From positions 1 to 31,153 of the forward strand of contig JAWQRM010000095.1 in assembly GCA_033557675.1 (NCBI GenBank): a stretch of 31,153 bases of DNA, written 5' to 3'. The notes below the pieces were generated by a model. It was not told the DNA's origin. It saw nothing but the letters and a program-made list of their open reading frames with translations, and made no database searches. Origin of the DNA: Coptodactyla brooksi. Its lineage: Eukaryota > Arthropoda > Insecta > Coleoptera > Scarabaeidae. Shown here in pieces: positions 1 through 9,294 of the stretch. Each line of letters begins with the position of its first letter. Positions within the stretch are counted from its first letter, which is position 1. A program made the position numbers and the translations under genes.

Positions 1-8
1 ATTTAAAC

Positions 9-272
9 TTGTTTTTTATAGAGGGGGAATGTGATAAAATTATAAAATATCAAGAAAATGTGACACATTTGCCATTCGATATCCGTAAAAGAAGAAGCCA
101 TCGCCATGCACTGTTAAACAAATTATACATAGAAAGTTTCAAGAACTTTGTATCCGTCAAAATAACAAGTGCCAACACTAAGATTAAAGAACTCTTAGAT
201 CTTAAAAAAAACAATTTTTCAGTAAATGTTCATAGTGACGTCCTCGAACCTCCAGACATTTTTCGCATCTGA
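9..272 (+). other. Uncharacterised 87-codon ORF at left edge
   Basis: I do not recognise this ORF. It opens with MFFIEGECDKIIKYQENV and has a basic, moderately protein-like first two thirds (KRRSHRHALLNK, then an FKNFVSV segment). A pyrimidine-rich stretch ending in TTTATAG lies just before it and could be a splice acceptor, so the first ~190 bases might be an exon cut by the window edge. The last ~24 codons, from 202 on, are antisense to the end of the DUF4817-type transposase. That part is therefore not meaningful as coding sequence on this strand. It could equally be chance reading through the 3' flank of the transposon. Confidence 0.15.
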
Positions 273-1124
273 GCAGCACTTGTTCATGGGTCACTTTTCT
301 TATTGACTCGGGTCTTGCATGCAGTCTTCCATAGTTATTATGGGAGTGTCATAGTTTACTCGAGTTTTAATTATACCCAAAATAAAAAAAAATCGAGCAC
401 TGACATATCTGAGGAGCGGGGTGGCCAAAGGAAAGGACCATTGTTGGCTATTCATTGATCATCAAAAGTATTTCGTAAAAAATTATTGATGAGGTAGCCA
501 CTATGGGAAGGTGCGTTATCATGCTGATAAAACATGTTTCTATGAACAGCGAGCGGCAAATTGTCCAAATAGTTGGTTTCAAAAATATGTAAAATGTTCA
601 AATATCTTTCACCTATAAAGTTAATAAGCACATTCTAGAATGATTCAAAAACGTCTAACTTGCCATTTAAATTTTCTTGATAAAGATGTAGTGCCACGAC
701 GCTATCATGTCTTATTGCACAATAAACATCAAACTGTCAGGATTCTTAAAAATTTTGCTCTCTAAACAAATGTGAGTTTGAATCGCTCCAGTAATGGGAA
801 TTGTGCCGATTAAAGATACAATATTTTGTAAATTTAACTTCGTCTGTCCAAGTGATATTGTCCAAAAAGAAGTTGTTTCCTTGCGCGCAAGTTATGATAA
901 ATTCACAGAACGCGACTCGTCTTGGAAAATCAGTTTCTTTTAGATGTTAAACTATGGGAAATGCGTATGGATGAAATTTATGTTTGAGTAATATTCTATG
1001 ATCGGTTGATTTGGATAATCCTGACTGTAACGCTGCTTGTCTTACAGACATTGTTGGATAAGCTGCGAAATATCCGAAATAAATTTAAATAATCTTCGTT
1101 CGTATAATTTAAGCCTCCCGGCAT
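202..1124 (-). pseudogene. DUF4817-type transposase remnant (Tc1/mariner superfamily)
   Basis: This is a decayed DDE transposase that would cut and reinsert its own element. On the minus strand the sequence starts with MPGGLNYTNEDYLNLF, resembling the start of the DUF4817 domain. It jumps to a helix-turn-helix segment (SVRQAALQSGLSKST, then HRILLKHKFHPY) near 1055-970. Three acidic blocks follow: WTDEVKFT near 840, QHDNAPSHSG near 510, and RSSDMSVLDFFLF near 390. The last corresponds to the family's RSPDLTPLDFFLWG. The C-terminus VTHEQVLLRCEKCLEVRG leads to the common RHYEHLL ending and a TAA at 202-204. Stops and frameshifts interrupt it. The rest of DUF4817, including the usual RRxPH region, is missing between the start and the helix-turn-helix, so an internal deletion is likely. 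The family call comes from recalled motifs, not a search. Confidence 0.72.
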
Positions 1125-1413
1125 GATTATTATCGATTTTAAAATAGTAAGTGATAGCTTTTACATTTCTTTAGCTTTTGATTGTTCTCCATGACGTCAT
1201 AGCCAACTAAGAGTAGCTGAACTTAAAATCCGCAACAAAATCGTCTTATAAAATTATTAAATTAGCTATATTTTGAAAACTACAAATTTTCGGAATATAC
1301 AACCTTAAACAAACTTACCCTTATTTGAATTCTAAATAAGATACAGTTATAAAATTTGGAGGTTTCCATTTGAAAAAAATTAATTTTTGGTAGATTTCTC
1401 AATTTCATATTTA

Positions 1414-1437
1414 ATCTCATTTATCGAATACCCTGTA
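1414..1437 (-). repeat. Probable terminus of the DUF4817-type element
   Basis: Read on the minus strand, the sequence starting at 1437 is TACAGGGTATTCGATAAATG. Insect elements of this class commonly end in TACAGGGTGTTCC-like bases, and this copy lies about 310 bases upstream of the transposase start and points toward it. I take it as the 5' end of the element at 202-1124. The matching 3' end is not visible and would lie at or beyond the left edge. Confidence 0.45.
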
Positions 1438-1591
1438 CTAATATTTATCAAATTTTTATAAAAAATCTATTAAAGTGGGTCCGTTTCAACATGGAAACCA
1501 GGGAAACCAACCCAAATTAAATAATAAAGGCTTCCTTAAGGAAAAGCTGATAGTTATTTTAGGGCCTGCAAACGTGATTTTTGACAAAAAT

Positions 1592-1735
1592 TTGAATATC
1601 TCAAAAACGCTTAGACTTAGTTTTAAGACATGATACACGAAATCTGTCTAGAATATTGCGTAGAATCCAAAAATGTAATAATATATAGAATGTTTGATTT
1701 ACAATAAGCAAGTAGGCACTTACTTCTGGTATAAC
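1592..1735 (+). repeat. Dispersed repeat, copy A (diverged)
   Basis: This segment and the one at 2403-2556 share a start (ATATCTCAAAAAC) and an end. The end here is TTGATTTACAATAAG, followed by ACTTCTGGTATAACC. In the other copy it is TCTATTTAAAATGACAAAG, followed by ACTTCCGGTACAACC. The middle parts are too diverged to align by eye. The ATAGGGTATTC within copy B resembles the element terminus at 1437, so both may be ends of related non-autonomous elements. Confidence 0.4.
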
Positions 1736-2402
1736 CGGAAGTACCACCACCTTATATTGCGAAATTTTCAGATTTTCGCTAACTACAGTTTTCAATATAT
1801 CGATCGAATTGAATTAATGCCACAAATGAACTGTATTGATACAAGTAAACGATATAATTTACAAAGCAAAAGTGTAACTCTCAAATTCTAATCATTTGAA
1901 GAAATGACCATAATTTGCACTTATTGTAAACTTTACCCCAATCGCGTGACTCCTTCATGGTATTGCAATTTTTTCAACGGGAGTGTATATTACATCTTAT
2001 TATTATTGTTGTTATATTACAGTTATGCTCTAATAAAGTATTGAGTCAGATTTTGAACAATCTTCGTGTGGTTAATATGTTTGTTAACGCCAGTGACTAC
2101 GAGACCACAGACTCCCGTTTTTCTCATATATTACATTTATGTTTTGGATCGTTGTCGGTATCCGAAATACGCATTTGACGAAGTAACATCAATTGACCAA
2201 CTTCGTCAAAATACATTTGTGAGAAAAACTAATTTATTTTATAACATTTCTTCTTTTTAAAAGTTTAAATCTTTAAATTTATTAGTTGCATAATTGCTTG
2301 CATAATTGCATTTCCTAGAATTCATCACGAGTAAAATAAAAATAAATCTATTTTCGTATAATTTTGCCGATCAACGCACGATCGTATATCATGAAAATAG
2401 AA
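1736..2402. other. No recognisable gene
   Basis: AT-rich sequence. Short overlapping ORFs on the plus strand between 1957 and 2260 show no known domain, and no splice-site pair supports them. Confidence 0.5.
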
Positions 2403-2556
2403 ATAAATCAAAATATCTCAAAAACAATTGAATTTCAACAAAAGGAATGCTGTTGAAATTCGCACTATAATAACGTGCGTTATTTGAATGTACGTTAGTG
2501 TATAGGGTATTCTATTTAAAATGACAAAGTTGATGCCGACTTCCGGTACAACCACG
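2403..2556 (+). repeat. Dispersed repeat, copy B (diverged)
   Basis: This is the direct-orientation partner of 1592-1735. It contains ATAGGGTATTC near 2504-2514, then a stretch reading TTGATGCCGACTTCCGGTAC. No ORF crosses it. The copies differ at many positions, so the repeat is old. Confidence 0.4.
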
Positions 2557-3351
2557 TAAATGAAAATATTTCATTTGAGAAGAGAATAATGGAAAATCTT
2601 GGGATGTCAATTTTCATAGTGATACTCATCGTGAGACACCTGTTTATTGTTTTATGGAAATATTACATAATATCGTCCAGAATAGAGGATATTCAGCAGG
2701 AGTTGCTGCTTATGCGGATTTGCATTCAATATTGTTTTTTTTTCTTAACTCGAGACGTTGTATAACGTAGAAAGCTTGTACAATCTGCGACAGTTTATTA
2801 AAAATTCGATGGAAAATCAATGTGTAACGGTTATTATTATACCAAAACGACTTCATTTGTTGTGTCACCAGTGTACTTAAAAGAAATGCTATACTTTTAT
2901 TAAAATGATATCAGACTTCAAAATTTTAGCTTTATTTTTTTATGTTTTTATTTGTTTAATGTTTATCTCATACTTTATTCATTTCATACTACACAATCTG
3001 AAAACAAATGCTTTATAAGTTGAATCACATTGTTTAAAAGATAATCAATCAGCGAGACAACACGAATTAATAAGGAAACAACAACCGAAAAAAGAATAAT
3101 TGTTCAAACAGTTTGAAGCAACACATTCCACAACAGAAGCCGACATTTCACGCCATTGGATTCCGCTATTTCCGAATGTTGGTATCCCAAAGTCGATGCT
3201 AAACCGCAAACGTTTTGCTATCTTTGATGTCATCTTCAGTGCTTAGTGGGTTTATCAAGTGAACTATGATAAATCATTTTCATTATAATATAATTACATT
3301 ATAATAACATAGCATTTACATCTTTAAGCCTGAATAGTGAAACCATGCCCT

Positions 3352-3371
3352 ACCATCATTCATATGATGGT
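3352..3371. repeat. Short inverted repeat (8-bp arms)
   Basis: ACCATCAT at 3352-3359 is the reverse complement of ATGATGGT at 3364-3371, with a 4-base spacer. It touches the longer hairpin that starts at 3371. Confidence 0.6.
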
Positions 3372-3412
3372 GAAACCGAAACATATCAAGATGTTGATAT
3401 GTTTCGGTTTCA
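3371..3412. repeat. Perfect 18-bp inverted repeat, 6-base loop
   Basis: The arm TGAAACCGAAACATATCA (3371-3388) is exactly complementary to TGATATGTTTCGGTTTCA (3395-3412), leaving the loop AGATGT. RNA from either strand would fold into a strong stem. There is no ORF here. It could be a short foldback element, the centre of an inverted duplication, or a small-RNA hairpin. The sequence alone does not decide. Confidence 0.75.
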
Positions 3413-4754
3413 TTTCGGACGTACATAAATGTCTTATTTAAACTGTAAAAGCTTTGGAATAGATTTCTTCAGCCACTGATCAATTCCTTGCTCCATGTCG
3501 TCGATATTATGTAGCGTTTTTTTTCATCGTTTTGTTGCTGCCAGAGACACTGATTTCAGTTCCCACTTCACATCAATTGCCAGTTATTTGTCTTCATCAG
3601 TTTTCAGCACTTGAAAACAATTATGGAATCAATTATTATAAAATCCTGATGCTGTAACTGACGAAGTCGACTTTTCTCAACGCTATACGAAATTAGATCA
3701 TACTCTAAATGTTCCAGAATCTCCCCACTTCGGAAGTAAGGTTCAATAATGGATATTTTGGTACGAACGCAGAATCCTTACTGAATTGGAATGTTGATTG
3801 TTCAACATGACCACCTAAATAACTGTTTGTTAGCTACATTACTTTTATGTAGCTTGATTCAACTTATAGGGTTCAAACTATATAAGAGTTCACAGACAAC
3901 ATTTTTTTAAGAACAAAGAAACTCTCGATTTTTATTAAATACTACATAATTTGCTGAATAATACTGGTCCCGAAACTAGACCATAAAGCGTGAAACAAAA
4001 TACGTTTTTAAATATATAAAAAAGCATATAAAATAACTAGCAGAAATCTAGTAAAATGCTTCAAATCTGTTGCAAATAGGCATTCAACGATAAAACTTAA
4101 GTAATGACTTAAAAATGATTAATTCATCATTCAGCTAATATTCAATTCGTACCTTTGATAAATGATTTGTAGAAAATTGCACGAAACCGACTCTTCAACT
4201 AAACATAAACGAGGCAGTTAGTATTAAACTTACTTTATTTCTATATCGTCATGAAAATGACGTTTCATATTTATATTTATTTCATGAAGAAAGAAAGTAT
4301 ACTACTTCCCAGTACCCACGTGACGCTGTTATTAAAATCCTACTGAAATAACTATAGGGTTTGATTAAAAAATACGCGACATTTTTAATTTTGCCTGCTA
4401 TCCAATCAGTTAGGTCAGTATAGGTCACAATGTCGTGTTACTACATTACCATCTAATATACGTTGTTTATTCCTAACGTAAATTGATATTGGTAGCCATA
4501 TTGGATACTTATTTTATTGTTGGTTATCGTAATGGTTACATATGCTTTGATATGCTTTGACTCTTTCTTACTTGCGGAAAAATGGAACAAAGAATTTGCA
4601 TTAAATTCTATTTTAAAAAAGGAATAAAATGCAGTACCGTAGTCGAAATATTGAATGTTTCTTTTGTGGAGTCTCCTATGAACAAAATGTTTATAAGTGG
4701 TACAAACCCAACAGCGAAAAAATGAACAAAATTATTATGTACAATTACCGAATC

Positions 4755-5069
4755 TCTAACAGAGAGGTTAATGATAATGTTAGGAAATCTATGAAACACT
4801 TGGGAGATGTAATGTTTAATATGGCTTTTTGCTTCTACAGCTATTCTGTCTTTGTCTTCGCAATGTTGGCAAAACGTCATCATTTCATGTTTTTTTTTTC
4901 ATATTTGGAAATAGGAAGAAGACTTCTTAGGCTTCTTAGTATCTTTGGTCTCAAAATTCACCAACAAATTCGGGGGTTTTCTTTAAATTGCATGAAGCAA
5001 ATGGCGCAGAATTTCCAGATACTACTTCTTATTGACCGTACGGCCTGGTGGCAAGAGACCTCATACTAA
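4755..5069 (-). pseudogene. Mariner transposase remnant 1
   Basis: This is a broken copy of the mariner transposase family also seen at 28830-29480. On the minus strand it preserves, in shifting frames, the GRTVNKKYYLEI-like block near 5055-5020 and HLLHAI. It then keeps the VFFLFPNMKKKT block near 4920, where the family normally has CDFFLFPKLK, and RFANIAKTK near 4870. After that comes KQKAIL with PKCFIDF, matching the usual AIPKSAYQKCFEDW. The block carrying the second catalytic Asp (HHDNAPAH) is deleted, and the third Asp position reads Val. No function is possible. The plus-strand ORF covering this region is an antisense shadow. It ends where the PLE fragment begins. Confidence 0.65.
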
Positions 5070-5094
5070 AAAACGGTTTTCTAAAAACCGTTTT
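5070..5094. repeat. Perfect 11-bp palindrome at the mariner/PLE junction
   Basis: AAAACGGTTTT (5070-5080) and AAAACCGTTTT (5084-5094) are exact reverse complements separated by CTA. The palindrome sits exactly between the mariner remnant and the first PLE-derived codons, so it may be a by-product of the insertion. Confidence 0.65.
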
Positions 5095-5243
5095 CTAAAG
5101 AAAACGTAAAACTGTTTAGAAATGTATCCAACAATAAGTTGTTGGATGCATTTGAAGACATTGAAGTTGTTAAATGTAGGAATAGACTTAATAAAGACAG
5201 AAGGACAATACCGGTTAGCCCTCTATATAATTTGATAGACTAG
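5088..5243 (+). pseudogene. C-terminal end of Penelope-like element ORF (GIY-YIG region)
   Basis: This open stretch reads ENVKLFRNVSNNKLLDAFED, then IEVVKCRNRLNKDRRTIPVS, then PLYNLID before a TAG at 5241-5243. The pattern DAFESIEI, a K-rich segment, a DxGPI-like turn and SPL(Y/F)NLI is what I recall from the extreme C-terminus of the Penelope-like reverse transcriptase/GIY-YIG endonuclease polyprotein. Two further copies in this window, near 26314-26530 and 21085-21245 on the minus strand, preserve the same peptide. The most complete starts SVAEHAF, then NSKHRINVENVK, the usual (A/V)AEH...HRINFENV block. No reverse transcriptase domain is present. The copy is 5' truncated, with a stop just upstream. 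Confidence 0.68.
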
Positions 5244-5501
5244 ATTTAATAGATTTAGAGGAAACGCTGGACGGGTTAGCAGTTGTAAAGGATAGGGCCA
5301 GGGGCTCTGTATCCTTAGACTAGATATGACGTGGACGGCAACCGCTATACGAGGAGGTATTGTGTTAACGGGTAGTGGAACTAAGGTAAGGAAACGCTTA
5401 ATTGGTCTCCTATTAGTTGCAAAAACCAATTAAGGAACAACTAAGCGTCGCCTTTTTCGTATACATAGTGTCTTATGTCAGTTAGTAGTTAGTCTTTCAT
5501 C

Positions 5502-5544
5502 GCTCCTGATGATGGTTACTTGGTTAGCGAAACGTGCGTTAAGC
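5502..5544 (+). ncRNA. Hammerhead-ribozyme-like motif, PLE copy 1
   Basis: In order: stem I 5' strand GCT (5502-5504), core CTGATGA (5506-5512), a degraded stem II (5513-5528), core GAAA (5529-5532), and a three-pair stem III made by ACG (5532-5534) and CGT (5537-5539) around TG. The base at the cleavage position is T5540, then AGC (5542-5544) closes stem I. Position 5505 against 5541 is a C/A mismatch. Stem II has two mispairs here, whereas copies at 24837 and 13328 pair better. Type I hammerheads are known in PLE terminal repeats. Activity is not shown. Confidence 0.45.
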
Positions 5545-5747
5545 ATCCGTTTTTCATATTTTGGCGTAATGGTGACTACGTTTTTATTTGTTAAGTGAAG
5601 TGATAACAATTGCTTAACTTTAACAAATACTATAATACAGATCTCTTTATTTATTTCTGTTAACATAACAGTGGCCATTTTATTACAATTAATATAATTA
5701 TTCTTCTGACTGTTTTTGCATTTTAATAGGTTTTTTTGCTGAAAATG

Positions 5748-5910
5748 GTCTATGCTAGCGTGTACGATGAACGAAAATGTATGCCTTGAGGTGAACAACA
5801 GAAATGAAGGTAAACGTGACGCTATTGTTTATGCTGCATCATAATCTAGTAATGTTAGTTTCTTTCTTACAAATATATAGGTTATTAATGGAATAATTTT
5901 TAAGCATTCC
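5748..5910 (+). repeat. Left terminal inverted repeat
   Basis: Pairs with 6644-6799 in inverted orientation. Shared blocks include GCCTTGAGGTGAACAACAGA and AACGTGACGCTATTGTTTAT. Confidence 0.75.
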
Positions 5911-6406
5911 CTTTGATTTTTCATATATCCGTTATCGCACATATTTTGACAAACTAGTCCCTTTTTTACCATTTCCGGGTTTGCTGAAAGGAATGCAACT
6001 CTTAACGCTGAAATGAAACCCTATGAAAAGTTTAGTGAAAACAGAAAATTCCTGTAAAGCTGGGAAAGAAAAACTAAGTGTGATTTCTGTGTTGCAGTGC
6101 AATGGGTGAAAAACTGAACCCTTTACTGTTTGGAAATGCTGCACATTCGAAAATTTTTAATACAAATTGTGTCGACCTGAAAATTTTACCTGTAATGTGC
6201 CACGACAACAAGCCTGAATGACAAGTATTATTATTTTTTACAATTGGCTAGAAGTATTAAATAAAGAAACGAAATATCAAAATTGTCAAATCATTCTGCT
6301 GATAGGCAAAGCTTCGTACATCGAAATAATCTAAATTTCTCTATTGCAATTGTACTGTCAAGTTTCTATCACCAAACTTGAACGTCTGAAGTGTAGTCGT
6401 TAAATC

Positions 6407-6441
6407 AAGGAATTATATAGCTTGAACTTATATAATTCCTT
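6407..6441. repeat. Perfect 13-bp inverted repeat inside the TIR element
   Basis: AAGGAATTATATA (6407-6419) pairs with TATATAATTCCTT (6429-6441) across a 9-base loop. Confidence 0.65.
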
Positions 6442-6454
6442 CTTGGAATTATAC

Positions 6455-6476
6455 AGCGTCCGCATCCATGGACGCT
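6455..6476. repeat. 7-bp hairpin followed by a T run
   Basis: AGCGTCC (6455-6461) pairs with GGACGCT (6470-6476) and is followed by five Ts. In bacteria this would suggest a terminator. In this eukaryotic context it is just a hairpin, or at most a Pol III-style stop signal. Confidence 0.4.
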
Positions 6477-6643
6477 TTTTGTTCATTCATTGCACTTTAG
6501 ATATTGAAAAAAAATGGTCTAAAAATCATGGCAAGCCATAGAACGGTAATAGTGTAAGCTCATTCAGAAATTTATGAAAATTCCAAATATTTTGTATAAT
6601 TCCAAAGTATGCGGGGTTTCATTTCAACGTTAAATATGCTTAA

Positions 6644-6799
6644 GAATGCTTAAAAATATTCCATTAACAATCTATATATACGAACGCAACTAACATTACT
6701 ATATTATGACGCAGCATAAACAATAGCGTCACGTTTATCTTATTTCTGTTGTTCACCTCAAGGCGTACTTTTCTGTTCGTCGTACACGCTAGCATAGAC
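6644..6799 (-). repeat. Right terminal inverted repeat
   Basis: Reverse-complement partner of 5748-5910. It ends in CGCTAGCATAGAC at 6799. Confidence 0.75.
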
Positions 6800-7560
6800 G
6801 GACGGATGAATTGAACCCTGAAATACAAGTCGAAGGTCGAGGGTCAATCTGACAAACAAGAGAGGTCACGCAGCTCTAACGGTACCCTAACGAGTACGAT
6901 ACACAAGTCTATCCGCCGCTCGGCAGCATCATCTGTAGGAATCCGTGTGTGCTGTGCCACTTTCTTTTACTGCAGCTGTTCGGTTCCTGCGACGAGATAT
7001 GTGATTCCGTCGCTGTGCATTGTTCTCCCGCTCTATCACCGGTCTCTTTTAGTACACAACCAGTCGGCTGCTTCCTTCAGTAGGGATTTAGGTCAAGCCC
7101 ACGCCTAAATAGGCATCGAGAAGTACCTCAGCGTCTGCCCACATACAACCTTTCAAACGTGACACCAAAATCAGAATAGCCTTTCGACTGATAGATTGCG
7201 AAGTGAATAAACTGTACCCTAGGAAATCTTGAATATATTCTAAATTAGTGCACGTTTTCTGGGATAAATACAAAACAGTGCACCAACTAAACAGTGTTAT
7301 TTCGACGTGGCTTAAACACTTTGCTCTTAATTTTTGATATACAAATATTTGTTTCTACATTATATGTGCAATATAACTTAGTAGGCTTTCAATACACTTC
7401 GCAGGTGTTTACATATACTCCAATACAATTGTAAGAAAATGATAAACTATAATTATAAGAGAGATTTTTAATAATTATGAGACGTTAAGGCTGAAAATAC
7501 AACATGACCACCAAAGCATATATAGGAGATATATGCTTTCTCCACCAGAAAAAACCTTTC
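6800..7560. other. GC-richer stretch without an ORF, possible old LTR or UTR
   Basis: Composition shifts visibly between ~6810 and 7130 (CCGCCGCTCGGCAGC, then TTCGGTTCCTGCGACGAG). An AATAAA-type signal follows at ~7204. No long ORF is present, no matching second copy is in the window, and I cannot find a primer-binding site. It may be a solo LTR of a Gypsy-like element or host untranslated sequence. From 7300 on it returns to AT-rich filler. Confidence 0.25.
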
Positions 7561-7569
7561 GATGTTGTC

Positions 7570-7865
7570 AGTATCATAATATATGCAGTACTATAGGTCC
7601 CGTAGACCAATGGCTTCATCCGCTTCTGCTATGTTTATTTTTCATCAGTATTCATTTCGTTCATCTACTAGCCACTAGTCTCGCTATATGTCCCAACTAG
7701 CATACTCTTTGTGCTCCTACCACTTACGCTATATTTGGCTCTTCATACAGGGTTTTCAACTCATGAACCATTCTCCTTCTTCATACATTCTCAGTAACTT
7801 TGAGTCCTCCGAAAATTCCTTTTGATGGCTTCCTTTCTCATCTTCTCAACAAAGAAGAGCATCTC
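7570..7865 (-). pseudogene. LINE (non-LTR retrotransposon) C-terminal tail remnant
   Basis: On the minus strand, broken frames read VHELKTLYEEPNIA, a stop, VVGAQRV, a stop, then LGHIARLVASR. This corresponds to the common post-RT tail of insect LINEs, ELYxLYxEPxIV...RLRWLGHVxRM, followed by a basic GRP-type segment. Here that segment survives only as HSRSG. Several stops make it non-functional. The RT-containing remnant at 8510-9279 is on the same strand and could be the same element separated by ~650 bp of unrelated AT-rich DNA. A direct repeat around the latter argues for independent insertions. Confidence 0.5.
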
Positions 7866-8142
7866 CTCCCCTCCCCACATTAGTATTGCGGGCGCGACTT
7901 AAAAGTCCTATGGTACGAGATTTTATCCTCATACTGTATATTTAGACGTGAAATTACATTTTATTATTATATTTACATTTTATTTTAATATTTTACATTT
8001 ATTTTATTTATTTTTATTACGTTTTATTTAGAATAACTTTTTGTTAAAACGTGTATAGTTTAATAAATACCTTTTACTTCGTTTATCTGTCGTTCGTTAT
8101 TGTATTTCTTATTTACCTTTAAAGTGCAAAATAAGAATTTTG

Positions 8143-8157
8143 CGTAATAAAATGTGC
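8143..8157 (+). repeat. 15-bp direct repeat, left copy
   Basis: CGTAATAAAATGTGC here is identical to 9280-9294, and the two bracket the LINE remnant. It could be a target-site duplication. An AT-rich 15-mer match can also arise by chance in 31 kb. Confidence 0.35.
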
Positions 8158-8228
8158 AAACGGTTCGCGCACTTTTAACGTGTGACCCCGCATAGCGCTG
8201 ATTCGCTTAACGCTCAATATTGCGTGCA

Positions 8229-8231
<3 letters not shown>

Positions 8232-8261
<30 letters not shown>
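8232..8261. repeat. (AT)15 microsatellite
   Basis: Uninterrupted alternating A and T for 30 bases. Confidence 0.95.
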
Positions 8262-8262
<1 letters not shown>

Positions 8263-8509
8263 CATTACAATGATTCAATTTCAACCACACACGTGTGCAA
8301 GCAGTAACTGCAGTAACTATATAATAACACAATATCTAGAGTGAAGATTCGGTGGATACCAAACCGAACAGTTTCGAGTTTACAAGGAACTGAACCAAGA
8401 ACGGTGCATTTCAATAACTCGTTACTTCAGGCGGACTGCTAAAAGCTAAAAACATGACAATAAATACCCCTATCCATCAAGAATAACGGGGTAAAACTCA
8501 ATCAATGAA

Positions 8510-9279
8510 GTCGATAAAACTTTCAGGAAATATGTATGGCTCATCATTACTAACACCATCACTAGCCTGAGATATCTTAACGATTCCACATCTTCGCGTT
8601 GTCCAATTTTTACCCTTACATTGTTACACTTTCTCCCAAATCTCAATATTTTTTAGTTTTCCTCATTTATTCATCCCAACCCGTTTTCAATCTTTCCCTC
8701 ACTACCTCCTCCACCATCTCTTTTAGAATGCAGCTCTATTTTGTCTATTAGCGACAAGTTATCGGAGTAAACGATTATTTGTTTTTCTCCTGCTTTTAAT
8801 GCTTTCTTCCTTATCTTTCTCAGTACATATTTCAATGCAAAATTGAACAAACTTTCTGGGAAAATCATACTCTTCTGTTTCTGACAAATTCTTGTCAGAA
8901 TGTTCTCCATTTAATGTTCGCTCTTGTGCTGTGTATGGTTAATTTTATAAGATTTTTCAATATATTAGGTATTTCCATTTCCTTCGATGTTCTCATCAGG
9001 TAGTTCCTATTAACTGTATGAAAAGCTTATTGGATATTTGTAAACAGCTATTTCCAGTTTCTACTTCCAATTTACGTTTTATATACTTTACCTATTCCGT
9101 TATTTGTTTTAAAATTTGAATGGCATCTGTCGTTGATCTGTCACGTACAAATCCACACTGATGTCATCCTATTGTATTCCTACTACCAGTAGCTAATCAT
9201 CTCCTTTTAAAAGTTTTACCTTTTTGCTTTATTAGCTGGTATATTTGTTTATGCATTTAGTCCTCGTGCTAATCCTAGT
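8510..9279 (-). pseudogene. LINE reverse transcriptase remnant, 5' truncated
   Basis: The minus strand shows an RT domain in order. HQCGFVRDRSTTDAIQILKQ near 9165-9105 corresponds to the YQCGFRxGRSTTDQIFTLRQ motif. Next is AFHTVNRNYLMRTSKEMEIP with NILKNLIKLT near 9020-8950, equal to the AFDSVNRxxLxxxLxxxGIP block. ESLFNFALKYVLRKI near 8860-8810 is next, then IIVYSDNLSLID near 8780-8745 where YADD is expected. VESLRYLRLVM near 8600, like FKYLGS, follows. Motif A has lost its Asp residues, YADD reads YSDN, and stops and frameshifts are frequent, so it is dead. The clade is not determined. The 5' end appears cut inside the ORF at about 9279. Confidence 0.68.
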
Positions 9280-9294
9280 CGTAATAAAATGTGC
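9280..9294 (+). repeat. 15-bp direct repeat, right copy
   Basis: Identical to 8143-8157. Its last base starts the perfect palindrome CGTAAACGTTTACG at 9294-9307. Confidence 0.35.

Larger units (their letters stand above)
2560..4750. other. Unassigned stretch, no supported gene
   Basis: Mostly AT-rich and stop-rich in all frames. On the minus strand around 3530-3420 a short open stretch reads IDDMEQGIDQWLKKSIPKLL, which looks protein-like and faintly resembles the tail of a mariner-type transposase. No upstream DDE motif is visible, so I leave it unassigned. The hairpins at 3352-3412 are listed separately. A 10-base tandem duplication (TATGCTTTGA twice) lies near 4540-4560. Confidence 0.5.
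5088..5640 (+). mobile_element. Penelope-like element fragment, copy 1 (plus strand)
   Basis: This covers the GIY-YIG tail (5088-5243), then ~340 bases of non-coding terminal repeat. It includes the hammerhead-like motif at 5502-5544, TTTTGGCGTAATGGTGAC near 5560, and AGTGATAACAATTGCTTAAC near 5600. The same order of blocks recurs in reverse complement at 26000-26560, which defines the family without outside data. The element is heavily truncated and the right boundary is approximate. Confidence 0.65.
5748..6799. mobile_element. 1.05-kb element with ~160-bp terminal inverted repeats
   Basis: Bases 5748-5910 are the reverse complement of 6644-6799 with only scattered differences (roughly 85-90% identical by eye). 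Both termini begin GTCTATGCTAGCGTGTACGA. A further inner pair, 6003-6021 against 6614-6632, shows that the repeats once ran deeper. The ~0.7-kb interior has no transposase ORF and carries two hairpins (6407-6441 and 6455-6476). It looks like a non-autonomous DNA transposon. I do not recognise the family, and no clean target-site duplication is visible. Confidence 0.7.

Noticed and set aside
3640..3700. CTGATGC...GACGAAGTCGACTT as another hammerhead-like copy
   Set aside because: The core bases are not in the right order, and none of the flanking PLE blocks is present.
4629..5069. 146-codon plus-strand ORF with a C-x-x-C-like start (ECFFCGVSYEQN)
   Set aside because: From about 4755 onward it is antisense to a mariner transposase remnant. 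The short Cys pair alone does not make a zinc finger.
6455..6480. Hairpin plus T run as a rho-independent terminator
   Set aside because: The window is eukaryotic and the hairpin lies inside a transposon-like element with no transcription unit.
8232..8261. (AT)n tract as an origin or promoter element
   Set aside because: Simple microsatellite; nothing around it supports a regulatory role.
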